Assembly (NCBI RefSeq): GCF_002261215.1 | Contig: NZ_NEVS01000004.1 | Location: 682,001-746,000, forward strand | Length of the DNA: 64,000 nucleotides | Source of the DNA: Bordetella genomosp. 11 | GTDB taxonomy: Bacteria; Pseudomonadota; Gammaproteobacteria; Burkholderiales; Burkholderiaceae_B | Direction of reading: 5' to 3' | Shown here: piece after piece, positions 28,997 to 38,019 of the stretch | Position numbering within the stretch: the stretch's first letter is position 1 | Layout: each line of letters starts with the position of its first letter | Position numbers and translations under genes: made by a program | The notes under the pieces: generated by a model | Seen by the model: the letters and a program-made list of their open reading frames with translations, nothing else | Told to the model about the DNA's origin: nothing | The model's database searches: none

Positions 28997-29014
28997 ACTT
29001 TCAGGAAAACTCAG

Positions 29015-30964
29015 ATGGTACAAATCACCTTGCCCGACGGTTCCCGACGCGAATTCCCGGGCCCTGTCACGGTCGCGGAAGTCGCCCAGTCCATCGGTGC
29101 CGGACTGGCGCGCGCGGCCCTGGGCGGGAAGGTGGCGGTCGATGGCGAACCCGCCCGCCTGGTCGACACGAGTTTTCGCATCGATCGCGATGCGCGCCTG
29201 GGGATCGTCACGGCCAAGGATGCCGAAGGCCTGGACCTGATCCGGCATTCCACGGCGCACTTGCTGGCTTATGCCGTCAAAAGCCTTTTTCCGGACGCCC
29301 AGGTCACGATAGGCCCGGTCATCGATAACGGCTTCTATTACGACTTTTCGTACAAGCGTCCGTTTACGCCCGAAGATCTCGAAGCCATCGAGAAGAAAAT
29401 GGCCGAGCTGGCCAAAAAGGATGAGCCGGTCACGCGCGAGGAGTGGAAGCGCGACGACGCCGTCGCATTCTTCAATAGCATCGGCGAAAAGTACAAGGCC
29501 GAAATCATTGCCTCCATTCCGTCCAACGAGACCATCAGCCTGTACCGCGAGGGCGATTTCATCGACCTGTGCCGCGGGCCGCACGTGCCCTCGACGGGCA
29601 AGCTGAAAGTCTTCAAGCTGATGAAGGTGGCGGGCGCCTACTGGCGCGGCGACAGCAAGAACGAGATGCTGCAGCGCATCTACGGAACGGCCTGGGCCAC
29701 CAAGGAAGAGCAGGACGCCTATCTCCACATGCTGGAGGAAGCGGAAAAGCGCGACCACCGCAAGCTGGGCCGCGAGCTCGACCTGTTCCATTTCCAGGAC
29801 GAGGCGCCGGGACTGATCTTCTGGCATCCCAAGGGCTGGCAACTGTGGCAGCAGGTAGAGCAGTACATGCGCGCGGTCTATCGGGACAACGGCTACGACG
29901 AGGTCAAGGCCCCGCAGATCCTCGATCTTTCCCTATGGAAGAAAACCGGGCACTGGGACAACTATCGTGAAAACATGTTCACGACAGAGTCCGAAAACCG
30001 TGTCTATGGCTTGAAACCGATGAATTGCCCCGGCCACGTGCAGATTTTCAATGCCGGGCTGCATTCCTACCGCGACCTGCCCCTGCGCTATGGTGAATTC
30101 GGCCAGTGCCATCGGAACGAGCCGTCGGGTTCGCTGCACGGCATGATGCGGGTGCGCGGCTTTACGCAGGACGACGGGCACATCTTCTGCACCGAAGACC
30201 AGATGCAGGACGAATGCGCGGCTTTCACGGCCCTGCTGCAGAAGGTCTATCGCGATTTCGGCTTCGAGCACGTGCTGTACAAGGTTGCCACCCGTCCGGA
30301 AAAGCGCATTGGCGACGACGCGACCTGGGATGCGGCTGAGCAGGCCTTGATGGACAGCCTGAGGCGCACCGGCTGCGAGTTCGAGATCTCGCCGGGCGAG
30401 GGTGCCTTCTATGGCCCCAAAATCGAGTACACGCTGAAGGACGCGATCGGCCGCCATTGGCAATGCGGTACGCTGCAGGTGGATTTCTCCATGCCTGTGC
30501 GACTGGGAGCCGAATACGTCGACGCGGATGACCAGCGCCGCCCGCCGGTCATGCTGCACCGCGCGATCCTGGGTTCGCTCGAGCGTTTCATCGGTATGCT
30601 GATCGAAAATCATGCGGGCGCGATGCCGGCCTGGCTGGCGCCCGTGCAGGCCGTGGTGTGCTGTATTTCCGAGCCATCCGCGGACTATGCGGCGCAAATC
30701 ACGCAAACCCTGAAAAAACAAGGCTTTAGAGTCGTATCCGATTTGCGTGGGGAAAAAATCACTTATAAAATTAGAGAGCACAGCCTGCAAAAGGTCCCGT
30801 ATATCCTTGTCGTGGGTGACAAAGAACGGGAAGCCGGGTCGGTGGCCGTCCGCGCGCGCGGGGGCCTGGACCTGGGTACACTCGGATTGGACGACTTTGT
30901 CGCCCGCCTGACGGACGAAGTCACGCAACGCCGCGATATCGGACGCCCCGAGCAGGTTTCGTAA
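29015..30964 (+). CDS. thrS: threonyl-tRNA synthetase
   Basis: Charges tRNA-Thr. The 649-residue protein has an N-terminal TGS domain (1-60), an editing domain with [16 protein letters not shown], and a class II core with the zinc site NCPGHV and motif 2 [20 protein letters not shown], then an anticodon-binding domain with [16 protein letters not shown] start at ATG 29015 since the TGS domain begins there; the longer open frame reads through the leader hairpin. infC follows 20 nt later. Confidence 0.98.
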   Translation: MVQITLPDGSRREFPGPVTVAEVAQSIGAGLARAALGGKVAVDGEPARLVDTSFRIDRDARLGIVTAKDAEGLDLIRHSTAHLLAYAVKSLFPDAQVTIGPVIDNGFYYDFSYKRPFTPEDLEAIEKKMAELAKKDEPVTREEWKRDDAVAFFNSIGEKYKAEIIASIPSNETISLYREGDFIDLCRGPHVPSTGKLKVFKLMKVAGAYWRGDSKNEMLQRIYGTAWATKEEQDAYLHMLEEAEKRDHRKLGRELDLFHFQDEAPGLIFWHPKGWQLWQQVEQYMRAVYRDNGYDEVKAPQILDLSLWKKTGHWDNYRENMFTTESENRVYGLKPMNCPGHVQIFNAGLHSYRDLPLRYGEFGQCHRNEPSGSLHGMMRVRGFTQDDGHIFCTEDQMQDECAAFTALLQKVYRDFGFEHVLYKVATRPEKRIGDDATWDAAEQALMDSLRRTGCEFEISPGEGAFYGPKIEYTLKDAIGRHWQCGTLQVDFSMPVRLGAEYVDADDQRRPPVMLHRAILGSLERFIGMLIENHAGAMPAWLAPVQAVVCCISEPSADYAAQITQTLKKQGFRVVSDLRGEKITYKIREHSLQKVPYILVVGDKEREAGSVAVRARGGLDLGTLGLDDFVARLTDEVTQRRDIGRPEQVS

Positions 30965-30984
30965 ACGTTTTAGGAGTCGTCAAC

Positions 30985-31533
30985 ATCGCCACTGAAAAAG
31001 CCAACCGCATCAACGGTGAAATTCGTGTTCCCGAGGTGCGTCTGATAGGTCTGGACGGAGAACAGCTCGGTATCGTCAAAACGCCCGACGCATTCCGTCT
31101 CGCCGAACAAGCCGACGTCGATCTGGTGGAAATCGCGCCCAATGCCGAGCCGCCGGTCTGCCGCCTGATGGATTACGGCAAGTTCAAGTACCAGGAACAG
31201 AAGCGCCAGGCGGAGGCGCGTGCCAAGCAGAAGGTCATCCAGGTCAAGGAAGTGAAATTCCGCCCGGCGACCGACGAAGGCGACTACCAGGTCAAGCTGC
31301 GCAATCTGCGGCGCTTCCTCGAAGAAGGGGACAAGGCCAAAGTGACGCTGCGTTTCCGTGGCCGCGAAATGGCGCACCAGGAACTGGGTATGCGGGTGCT
31401 TGAACGAGTGCGCGACGACCTGACGGAATTGGCCATGGTCGAATCCATGCCCAAACTCGAAGGCCGCCAGATGATAATGGTGTTGGCGCCGCGCAAGAAA
31501 GCGACGCAGGGTAAGGAAGCGGCGGGCGCCTGA
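30985..31533 (+). CDS. infC: translation initiation factor IF-3 (AUC start)
   Basis: IF-3 binds the 30S subunit and checks start codons. The conserved N-terminus [17 protein letters not shown] is encoded upstream of the first ATG/GTG-type codon, so the start must be the ATC at 30985, with TAGGAG eight bases before it. This gives 182 residues, matching the family (about 180). E. coli infC uses AUU, and IF-3 discriminates against such codons, giving autorepression; AUC should act the same way. Downstream, rpmI and rplT are missing from their usual place. Confidence 0.93.
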   Translation: MATEKANRINGEIRVPEVRLIGLDGEQLGIVKTPDAFRLAEQADVDLVEIAPNAEPPVCRLMDYGKFKYQEQKRQAEARAKQKVIQVKEVKFRPATDEGDYQVKLRNLRRFLEEGDKAKVTLRFRGREMAHQELGMRVLERVRDDLTELAMVESMPKLEGRQMIMVLAPRKKATQGKEAAGA

Positions 31534-31557
31534 AGGCCAGCCAGTCCGTCGTCAATT

Positions 31558-31583
31558 CGCCGCCCTCCTGACGGAGGGCGGCG
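31558..31583 (+). terminator. perfect 11-bp hairpin after infC
   Basis: CGCCGCCCTCC (31558-31568) pairs perfectly with 31573-31583 around a TGAC loop. There is no T-run. It lies 25 nt after infC and 18 nt before gshB, so it likely separates two transcripts. Confidence 0.5.
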
Positions 31584-31601
31584 CACGTTCCGGGTGTCGC
31601 G

Positions 31602-32561
31602 ATGCATGTCCTCTTCATTATCGATCCCTTGCCGCTGCTGAAGGCGTACAAGGATAGTTCCGTTGCCATGATGCGGGCCCTGACGGCTCGGGGCCATACG
31701 CTCAGCGTGGCACTGCAAGGCGATCTGTACATCGAAGCGGGCCAGGTGATGGTCAGATCCACGCCGATCTCGCTGGTGGCCGAAGCCGACCTGCACAAAC
31801 ACGATTGGTGGCGTGAAGCCGGCGCGGCCGTCGAACAGCCGCTTTCGGCATTCGGCGCGGTGCTGATGCGCAAGGACCCGCCGTTCGATATGGAATACGT
31901 CTACGCGACCCATATGCTGGAGTACGCGCAGACGCAGGGTGCCAAGGTGTTCAACCAGGGTGGCGCCATCCGCAACCATCCGGAAAAGCTGGCGATCACC
32001 GAGTTCACGGAATTCACCGCGCCCACGCTCGTGACGCGCGACATGGGGCGCATCAAGGTTTTTCATGCGCGGCATGGCGATGTCATCGTCAAGCCGCTGG
32101 ACGGCATGGGGGGCACGGGCATTTTCCGCTTGCGCCAGGAAGAGCCCAACCTGAACGCGATCCTGGAAACCCTGACGGATGACGGGACGCGGACGATCAT
32201 GGCGCAGCGTTATATCCCGGACATCGTCAAGGGCGACAAGCGCATCCTTTTGATAGGCGGAGAGGCGGTACCTTATGCGCTCGCGCGCATCCCGCTGGCC
32301 GGCGAGACGCGGGGCAACCTGGCCGCTGGCGGCCGCGGGGTGGCGCAACCGCTGTCCGAGCGCGATCGCCAACTGGCGGACGCGGTCGGCCCTCATCTGG
32401 CCGCGCGCGGCCTGTTGCTGGTGGGATTGGACGTGATCGGCGACTACGTGACGGAAATCAATGTCACCAGCCCGACCTGTTTCGTCGAAATCACCGAGCA
32501 GACCGGCTTCGACGTGCCGGGCATGTTCGTCGATGCGCTAGAACGCGCCGTCGCCGCGTAA
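31602..32561 (+). CDS. gshB: glutathione synthetase
   Basis: ATP-dependent joining of glycine to gamma-glutamylcysteine. The 319-residue ATP-grasp enzyme begins MHVLFIIDPLPLLKAYKDSS, with the ATP-site glycine loop KPLDGMGGTGIFR and the C-terminal INVTSPTCFVEI block. Length equals the bacterial family. The ribosome site is weak. It is followed by the phosphotransferase genes, an arrangement common in betaproteobacteria. Confidence 0.97.
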   Translation: MHVLFIIDPLPLLKAYKDSSVAMMRALTARGHTLSVALQGDLYIEAGQVMVRSTPISLVAEADLHKHDWWREAGAAVEQPLSAFGAVLMRKDPPFDMEYVYATHMLEYAQTQGAKVFNQGGAIRNHPEKLAITEFTEFTAPTLVTRDMGRIKVFHARHGDVIVKPLDGMGGTGIFRLRQEEPNLNAILETLTDDGTRTIMAQRYIPDIVKGDKRILLIGGEAVPYALARIPLAGETRGNLAAGGRGVAQPLSERDRQLADAVGPHLAARGLLLVGLDVIGDYVTEINVTSPTCFVEITEQTGFDVPGMFVDALERAVAA

Positions 32562-32572
32562 GCGCGAACGCC

Positions 32573-32971
32573 ATGACCGGCATCGTCATCGTCGTCCATA
32601 CGCCGCTCGGTTCGGCGATGATGGATTGTGCCAGCCACGTAATGGGCAAGGTCAAGGAAGTGGCTGTCCACGATATCCAGGCCGACGATATGCCCGAAGC
32701 CAAGATCCCCGGCGTGGTGGCCGATATCCTGCGTCTGGGCCAGGATGGCAACGGGGTTCTGGTTCTGACCGATCTGGTCGGCGCGACGCCGGCGAATATC
32801 GCCAAGCAGGCCGTCATCGAGGCGCAGGCGCAAGGAGTCCAGTGCGCCGTGCTGGCCGGGCTGAATACCCCCATGTTGCTGCGGGCCTTGACCTATCGCA
32901 CCCTGCCGCTGAGCGAAACCCGCGAAAAGGCCTTGGCAGGCGGAGTACAGGGAGTCTTGCGTGTAGACTGA
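32573..32971 (+). CDS. PTS EIIA component, mannose (ManX) type
   Basis: A 132-residue EIIA of the mannose/fructose-man family. The phosphoacceptor is His9 in VIVVHTPLG; later motifs are VLVLTDLVGATPANIA and AGLNTPMLLRAL. No EIIB, EIIC or EIID gene is next to it, so it probably has a regulatory rather than a transport role. It starts 11 nt after gshB and 71 nt before ptsH. Confidence 0.92.
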   Translation: MTGIVIVVHTPLGSAMMDCASHVMGKVKEVAVHDIQADDMPEAKIPGVVADILRLGQDGNGVLVLTDLVGATPANIAKQAVIEAQAQGVQCAVLAGLNTPMLLRALTYRTLPLSETREKALAGGVQGVLRVD

Positions 32972-33042
32972 GGGGAAAATTATCCTATCATGTCACCTGG
33001 TATCTTCAGCCCATCGCCAGCGGTTCCGCGCCCGACTTCCCT

Positions 33043-33312
33043 ATGCCTATTTCCGAAATCACGATCAGCAATAAACTCGGCCTGCATGCGCGCGCTGCGG
33101 CCAAGCTTACCCAGCTGGCAAGCAAGTTCAATAGCGATATCTATATTTCCCGAGGCGCTCAGCGCGTGAACGCGAAGAGCATCATGGGCGTCATGATGCT
33201 GGCCGCGGGCCTGGGTGTGACCGTGAAGCTGGATGCGTCGGGTCCCGATGCAGACCATGCGCTGAAGGAAATCGAATCCTTGTTCGACAGCAAATTCGGT
33301 GAGCACGAATAA
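33043..33312 (+). CDS. ptsH: phosphocarrier protein HPr
   Basis: An 89-residue HPr. Active-site His15 lies in NKLGLHARAAAKL, and the regulatory Ser46 lies in AKSIMGVMML, the site that HPr kinase modifies in many betaproteobacteria. The ATG at 33043 starts exactly at the family N-terminus. Its 3' end overlaps the ptsI start by 14 nt. Confidence 0.97.
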   Translation: MPISEITISNKLGLHARAAAKLTQLASKFNSDIYISRGAQRVNAKSIMGVMMLAAGLGVTVKLDASGPDADHALKEIESLFDSKFGEHE

Positions 33313-35128
33313 CTCGATCCTCGTGCAAAGCTTGCCCGAACCCGCGCGGACGCGGGTCCGGCGGGCTGCCGCGAGGCATGGGGGCGATACCGGCCAGTCC
33401 AATACCGTTATCTGCCTGTACGGCCAGGGTGTGGCTCGCGGCTACGCGATCGGCCGCGCGGTGGTCATGGGCGCGGCGGCCCTGGAAGTGGCCCACTATC
33501 GCATTGCGCCGGAAGATGTGCAGGCGGAATGCGAACGCCTGACGGCGGCGCTGACGGCGGCGCAGGCGGATCTGCAGCAGATGGCGGATACGCTGCCGGA
33601 CGACGCGCCGCGCGAGCTCGGGGCCATGCTCAACGTGCATCGGCTGCTGCTGGCCGATCCGCTGTTGGCCGAGCAGGCCTTGGCGCTGATCCGTGAGCGC
33701 CACTACAACGCCGAATGGGCGCTGACCATGCAAGGCCAGTTGTTGGGCGAGCAGTTCGATGCCATGGAGGACGAGTACCTGCGCGAACGCGGCGCGGACG
33801 TCCGCCAGGTCATCGAGCGGGCGCTGCACGTACTGGCCGGCACGTCCGGCATCCGCGATCCCGACGAGCTGGACGGCGACGACCCGCTGGTCGTGGTCGC
33901 GCACGATATTTCGCCGGCCGATATGCTGCGCTTGCGCGGCGGCCGTTTCCTGGCCTTCGTCACGGACCTGGGCGGTGCCACCTCGCACACGGCTATCGTG
34001 GCGCGCAGCATGGGCGTGCCCGCCGTCGTGGCGCTGGGCAACGTTCGCGAACTGGTACGCGATGGCGACATGCTGGTGGTCGACGGCGCGACGGGCGCGG
34101 TAATCGTCAATCCTTCGCCGGCCATACTGGACGAATATCGCGAGCGGCAGCGCGTCTACGCCGGCGAACGGGCGGAACTGGCGCTGCTGCGCGACGAGCC
34201 CGCCATCACACTGGACGGTATAGGCATCGTCCTGCATGCCAATATCGAACTGCCCGACGAGGCGCCCGCGGCGCTGGCGGCGGGGGCCGAAGGCATCGGC
34301 CTGTTTCGCAGCGAGTTCCTGTTCATGGGGCGCCCGGGCCTTCCCAGCGAAGAAGAGCAGTACGAGGCGTATTCCTACGTGGTGAGGGTCATGGCCGGGC
34401 GGCCTGTCACGATACGCACGCTCGATATCGGGGCCGACAAGACCCTGGACGACGAAGCCACGGTCGCCACCAACCCGGCGTTGGGCCTGCGCGCAATCCG
34501 CTATTGCCTGGCGCATCCCGAGATGTTCAGCACGCAGTTGCGCGCCATCCTGCGGGCTTCCGCGCATGGGCCGGTGCGTGTTCTCATTCCCATGATCGCG
34601 CACATGCACGAGGTCGAGGCCACCCGCCTGGCCCTGGACGCGGCGCGGCGCGAGCTCGATGCCCGCGGCCAGCCCTACGCGTCCCATATCGAATTGGGCG
34701 CGATGGTAGAGGTGCCGGCGATCGCCATCGCCATCGAGCCCTTCGCCCAGGCCCTGGACTTCCTGTCCATCGGCACGAACGACCTGATCCAATACACCCT
34801 GGCCATCGATCGTGGCGACGGGCAGGTCGCATCCTTGTACGACCCGCTGCATCCGGCCGTGCTGCGGCTGGTTGCGCATACGATCAACGCCGGCGAGCGT
34901 GCCGGCAAGCCGGTTGCCGTCTGCGGCGAAATGGCGGGCGATGCCAACCTGACAAGGCTGTTGCTCGGCCTGGGCTTGACGGAGTTCTCCATGCATTCCC
35001 AGCAGCTGCTGGACGTCAAGCGGGAAGTCCGCCGTGCGCACTCGAACGCGCTGCGCGTGAAAGTCGCCGCGGTGCTGAACCGCGCGTTGCCGGTGGATCT
35101 CGAAACCCTCAATCAGCCTCAGCCCTGA
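33299..35128 (+). CDS. ptsI: PTS enzyme I
   Basis: Transfers phosphate from phosphoenolpyruvate to HPr. The 609-residue protein has the phosphoacceptor His230 in GGATSHTAIVARSMG, the PEP-binding RSEFLFMGR and GTNDLIQYTLAIDRGDG, and the active Cys in VAVCGEMAGD. The GTG at 33299, overlapping ptsH, gives a 36-residue N-terminal extension before the conserved start VICLYGQGVARG; a later start is possible. It converges on the peptide ABC operon. Confidence 0.96.
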   Translation: MSTNNSILVQSLPEPARTRVRRAAARHGGDTGQSNTVICLYGQGVARGYAIGRAVVMGAAALEVAHYRIAPEDVQAECERLTAALTAAQADLQQMADTLPDDAPRELGAMLNVHRLLLADPLLAEQALALIRERHYNAEWALTMQGQLLGEQFDAMEDEYLRERGADVRQVIERALHVLAGTSGIRDPDELDGDDPLVVVAHDISPADMLRLRGGRFLAFVTDLGGATSHTAIVARSMGVPAVVALGNVRELVRDGDMLVVDGATGAVIVNPSPAILDEYRERQRVYAGERAELALLRDEPAITLDGIGIVLHANIELPDEAPAALAAGAEGIGLFRSEFLFMGRPGLPSEEEQYEAYSYVVRVMAGRPVTIRTLDIGADKTLDDEATVATNPALGLRAIRYCLAHPEMFSTQLRAILRASAHGPVRVLIPMIAHMHEVEATRLALDAARRELDARGQPYASHIELGAMVEVPAIAIAIEPFAQALDFLSIGTNDLIQYTLAIDRGDGQVASLYDPLHPAVLRLVAHTINAGERAGKPVAVCGEMAGDANLTRLLLGLGLTEFSMHSQQLLDVKREVRRAHSNALRVKVAAVLNRALPVDLETLNQPQP

Positions 35129-35143
35129 TCTCGAAACCCTTAG

Positions 35144-36115
35144 TCAGCCCTGAGCGCGCGCCGGCGCGGCCGGCGGATACAGATGGCAGGCGACAAGGGC
35201 CGGCCCATGCTGCAACAAGGGTGGTCTTTCCTGCGCGCAGACGGGCATGGCGTGTCCGCAACGGGGATGGAAAGGGCAGCCCGGGGGCGGGTTGACCGGA
35301 TCCGGAAACGATAGGCCCAGGCCGGTGTCGGGGATGCCCAGGCCGGGTTCCGGCGTCAGGACGGAGGCCAGCAGCGCCTGCGTATACGGGTGGCGGGGCT
35401 CCCGGAAGATCCGTGCCGAGGGGCCGGATTCGACGATTCTTCCCAGGTACATCACGGCAACGTCGGTGGCGATATGCTCGACCACGGCCAGGTTGTGGCT
35501 GATGAAGATATAGGTCAGGTCGAATTCCCGGCGCAGGTCCATGAGCAGGTTCATGATCTGCGCCTGCACGGAGACGTCGAGGGCCGACGTGGGTTCGTCG
35601 CAAATCACGACTTCCGGCCGCATCACGAGCGCGCGCGCGATCGCGACACGCTGGCGTTGTCCGCCGGACAGTTGCCCAGGGGTGTTGTTGGCGAAGCGGG
35701 CGGGCAGGCCGACGCGCTCCAGCATATCGATCGCCTTGCGCTGCCGCGGATTGTCCACGCCATGCACCTCCAGGGGCAGCGAGACGATGGAGGCGATGGT
35801 GCGGCGCGGGTTGAGCGACGAATAGGGATCCTGGAACACGGGCTGGATACGCCGCGCCAGGCGCCGCCTGGGAATGTCGCGGATATCTTCGTCGTCCAGC
35901 GTGATGGCGCCGCTGCTGGGCGGCGTCAACCCGAGCAGCATGCGCGCCAGCGTCGACTTGCCGCATCCGGATTCGCCGACGATACCCAGGACGCCACCGC
36001 GGGCCACGGACAGGTCGATGCCGTTGACCGCGTGCAAGGTGCGCCTGGGCTTGAACATGCCGGCGCGGACGGAGAAGCTGCGGGTAAGGCCTTGGGCCTG
36101 GATGAGTGGCGTCAT
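35144..36115 (-). CDS. dipeptide ABC transporter ATPase, DppF/OppF type
   Basis: The second ATPase of a dipeptide/oligopeptide importer, 323 residues. Walker [10 protein letters not shown], signature LSGGQRQRVAIARAL, Walker B VVICDEPTSALD, and the C-terminal oligopeptide-transporter extension with cysteines (CPFHPRCGHAMPVC) that in relatives binds an Fe-S cluster. Its start overlaps the end of the previous ATPase gene by four bases. Last gene of the five-gene operon. Confidence 0.93.
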   Translation of the reverse strand: MTPLIQAQGLTRSFSVRAGMFKPRRTLHAVNGIDLSVARGGVLGIVGESGCGKSTLARMLLGLTPPSSGAITLDDEDIRDIPRRRLARRIQPVFQDPYSSLNPRRTIASIVSLPLEVHGVDNPRQRKAIDMLERVGLPARFANNTPGQLSGGQRQRVAIARALVMRPEVVICDEPTSALDVSVQAQIMNLLMDLRREFDLTYIFISHNLAVVEHIATDVAVMYLGRIVESGPSARIFREPRHPYTQALLASVLTPEPGLGIPDTGLGLSFPDPVNPPPGCPFHPRCGHAMPVCAQERPPLLQHGPALVACHLYPPAAPARAQG

Positions 36116-37107
36116 GGGGTTACGAGGGCGTTTTCGGCGTGGCGGATGCAGCGCCAGGCGTGCTGGTCGATGTTGTGGATCGGCACGTGGTGGGCGCAGG
36201 CTGGCGCGGCATAAGGGCAGCGGTCCCGGAAGGCGCAGCCGTGCAGGTTGCCTGTCAGGGCCGGCACGACGCCCGGTATCGTTCCCAGCGGTTCGCCTGG
36301 CGGCGTGCGGCCGGGTACCGGAATGCAGGCGAGCAGGCCCTGGGTGTAGGGATGGCTGGGCTGCGCGAAGATCGCCCGCACCGGGCCTTCTTCCACGATG
36401 TGGCCGGCATACATGACGGCGACCTTGCGCGCGATGCGGGCGACCACGCCAAGGTCGTGCGTGATCAGCACCATGGCGATGCCCAGTTCGGCCTGCAGGT
36501 CGGCCAGCAATCGCAGGATCTGCGCCTGGATAGTGACATCCAGGGCGGTACTGGGTTCGTCGGCGATCAGCAGTTCCGGCCCGCACATCAAGGCCATGGC
36601 GATCATCACGCGCTGGCGCAGCCCGCCGGAAAGCTGGTGCGGATACTGGCCGAGGCGTTCGCCGGCCGCGGCGATGCCGACCTTTTCCAGAAGCTCGACG
36701 GCGCGGTCGCGCGCCTGCGAGGCACCGGCATGACGGTGGAAAATGTAGTGCTCTGTCAACTGGTCGCCGATGGTGTAGGCGGGGTTGAGCGCGGTCATGG
36801 GCTCCTGGAAGACCATGGCCATTTTGTTGCCGCGCAAGGTGTTCAGTTGGCGGGCAGGCATGGCCGCGATGTCCTGGCCCAGCACGGCGAGGCGCCGCGC
36901 CCGCCGGCGTGCCGCCTTGGGCAGCAGGCCCATGATGGCCAGCGAGGTCATGGATTTACCGCAGCCGGATTCGCCGACCAGGCACAGGGTCTCGCCGCGG
37001 GCGACCTGGAACGAGACGTCGCGCACCGCGTGCAGCGGGCCGCGCGCGGTGTCGATATCCACATGCAGTCCCTGCACGTCCAGCACGATATCGGGATGGG
37101 CGGCCAT
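36112..37107 (-). CDS. dipeptide ABC transporter ATPase, DppD/OppD type
   Basis: First ATPase of the importer, 331 residues. Walker [10 protein letters not shown], signature [15 protein letters not shown], Walker [13 protein letters not shown] and the C-terminal [14 protein letters not shown] extension. It begins one base after the stop of the second permease and overlaps the DppF-type gene by four bases. Confidence 0.93.
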   Translation of the reverse strand: MAAHPDIVLDVQGLHVDIDTARGPLHAVRDVSFQVARGETLCLVGESGCGKSMTSLAIMGLLPKAARRRARRLAVLGQDIAAMPARQLNTLRGNKMAMVFQEPMTALNPAYTIGDQLTEHYIFHRHAGASQARDRAVELLEKVGIAAAGERLGQYPHQLSGGLRQRVMIAMALMCGPELLIADEPSTALDVTIQAQILRLLADLQAELGIAMVLITHDLGVVARIARKVAVMYAGHIVEEGPVRAIFAQPSHPYTQGLLACIPVPGRTPPGEPLGTIPGVVPALTGNLHGCAFRDRCPYAAPACAHHVPIHNIDQHAWRCIRHAENALVTP

Positions 37108-37108
37108 G

Positions 37109-38017
37109 TCAGCTCCGGTCGCCTGGCGTCAGCAACTGGTGCAGGCCATCGCCGGCCAGGTTGATCGCGAAGATCAGCAGGGCCAGCGCGCTGCCCGGGA
37201 TGGCAATCAGCCAGAACGAAAAGAACATATAGGCCTTGGCTTCCGAAATCATCAGGCCCCACGACGGCGTCGGCGGCTGGACGCCCAGTCCCAGGAAAGA
37301 GAGCGCGGCTTCCAGCAGGATGGCGCTGGCCGCTTCCAGGGTGGCGATGACGATCAGGTGGGGGACGACATTGGGCAGGACTTCGCCGCGCACGATGCGC
37401 CAGGTCGACGCCCCGGCCGCCTGGGCCGCCGCGACGTATTCCAGCGCACGGACCTGCTGGGTGGCGCTGCGCATCACGACGGCATAGCGATCCCATTTCA
37501 ACAGGCCCAGCACCAGGATGATCACCCACAGCGATCCGCCCAGGATGGCCACCGTGGCCAGCGCCACCAGGATGACGGGCATGGCCAGGCGGGTCGAGAC
37601 CAGGAAGGAAACCGCCATGTCGACCTTGCCGCCGAAATAGCCGGCCGCCATGCCGATGGCGGTGCCGATGATGCCGGAGATGCCCGCCACGCAGACGCCG
37701 ATCAACAGCGAAATGCGAGCGCCGTAGAACAGGCGCGACAGATAGTCTCGCCCCAGCGGGTCGGTGCCGAAGGGGTGCGTCCATGAGCCCTTGGCATACC
37801 AGACCGGCGGTATGTTGCGCGCGGTCAGGTTTTGGGCGTAAGGGTCGTGCGGCGCGAGCCAGGGCGCCAGCAGCGCGATCAGCACGATGGCCAGCAGGAT
37901 ACCGCCGCCGATCAGCAGGGCGGCGTTGCGGCGCGGTCGCCGGCCTGGCGCGGCGCCGGCGGCATCGACCAGGGTGGGCGGCACTTGTGCCGCGATGGGA
38001 AGCGTGGGCGTTGCCAT
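37109..38017 (-). CDS. dipeptide ABC transporter permease, DppC/OppC type
   Basis: A 302-residue permease with an N-terminal helix (about 34-52), the OppC-type periplasmic stretch APHDPYAQN and FGTDPLGRDYLSRLFYGAR, and five further helices. The ATPase-contact EAA loop is EYVAAAQAAGASTWRIVRGEVLPN. ATG 38017 lies two bases after the DppB-type stop. Confidence 0.93.
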   Translation of the reverse strand: MATPTLPIAAQVPPTLVDAAGAAPGRRPRRNAALLIGGGILLAIVLIALLAPWLAPHDPYAQNLTARNIPPVWYAKGSWTHPFGTDPLGRDYLSRLFYGARISLLIGVCVAGISGIIGTAIGMAAGYFGGKVDMAVSFLVSTRLAMPVILVALATVAILGGSLWVIILVLGLLKWDRYAVVMRSATQQVRALEYVAAAQAAGASTWRIVRGEVLPNVVPHLIVIATLEAASAILLEAALSFLGLGVQPPTPSWGLMISEAKAYMFFSFWLIAIPGSALALLIFAINLAGDGLHQLLTPGDRS

Positions 38018-38019
38018 GG

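Noticed and set aside
28754..29014. An 87-residue N-terminal extension of ThrS in the same open frame
   Set aside because: It crosses a strong intrinsic terminator and the TGS domain starts at 29015; no ribosome site supports a longer start.
28800..29014. T-box riboswitch upstream of thrS
   Set aside because: No T-box sequence or specifier-loop architecture is visible; the leader-peptide arrangement explains the elements better.
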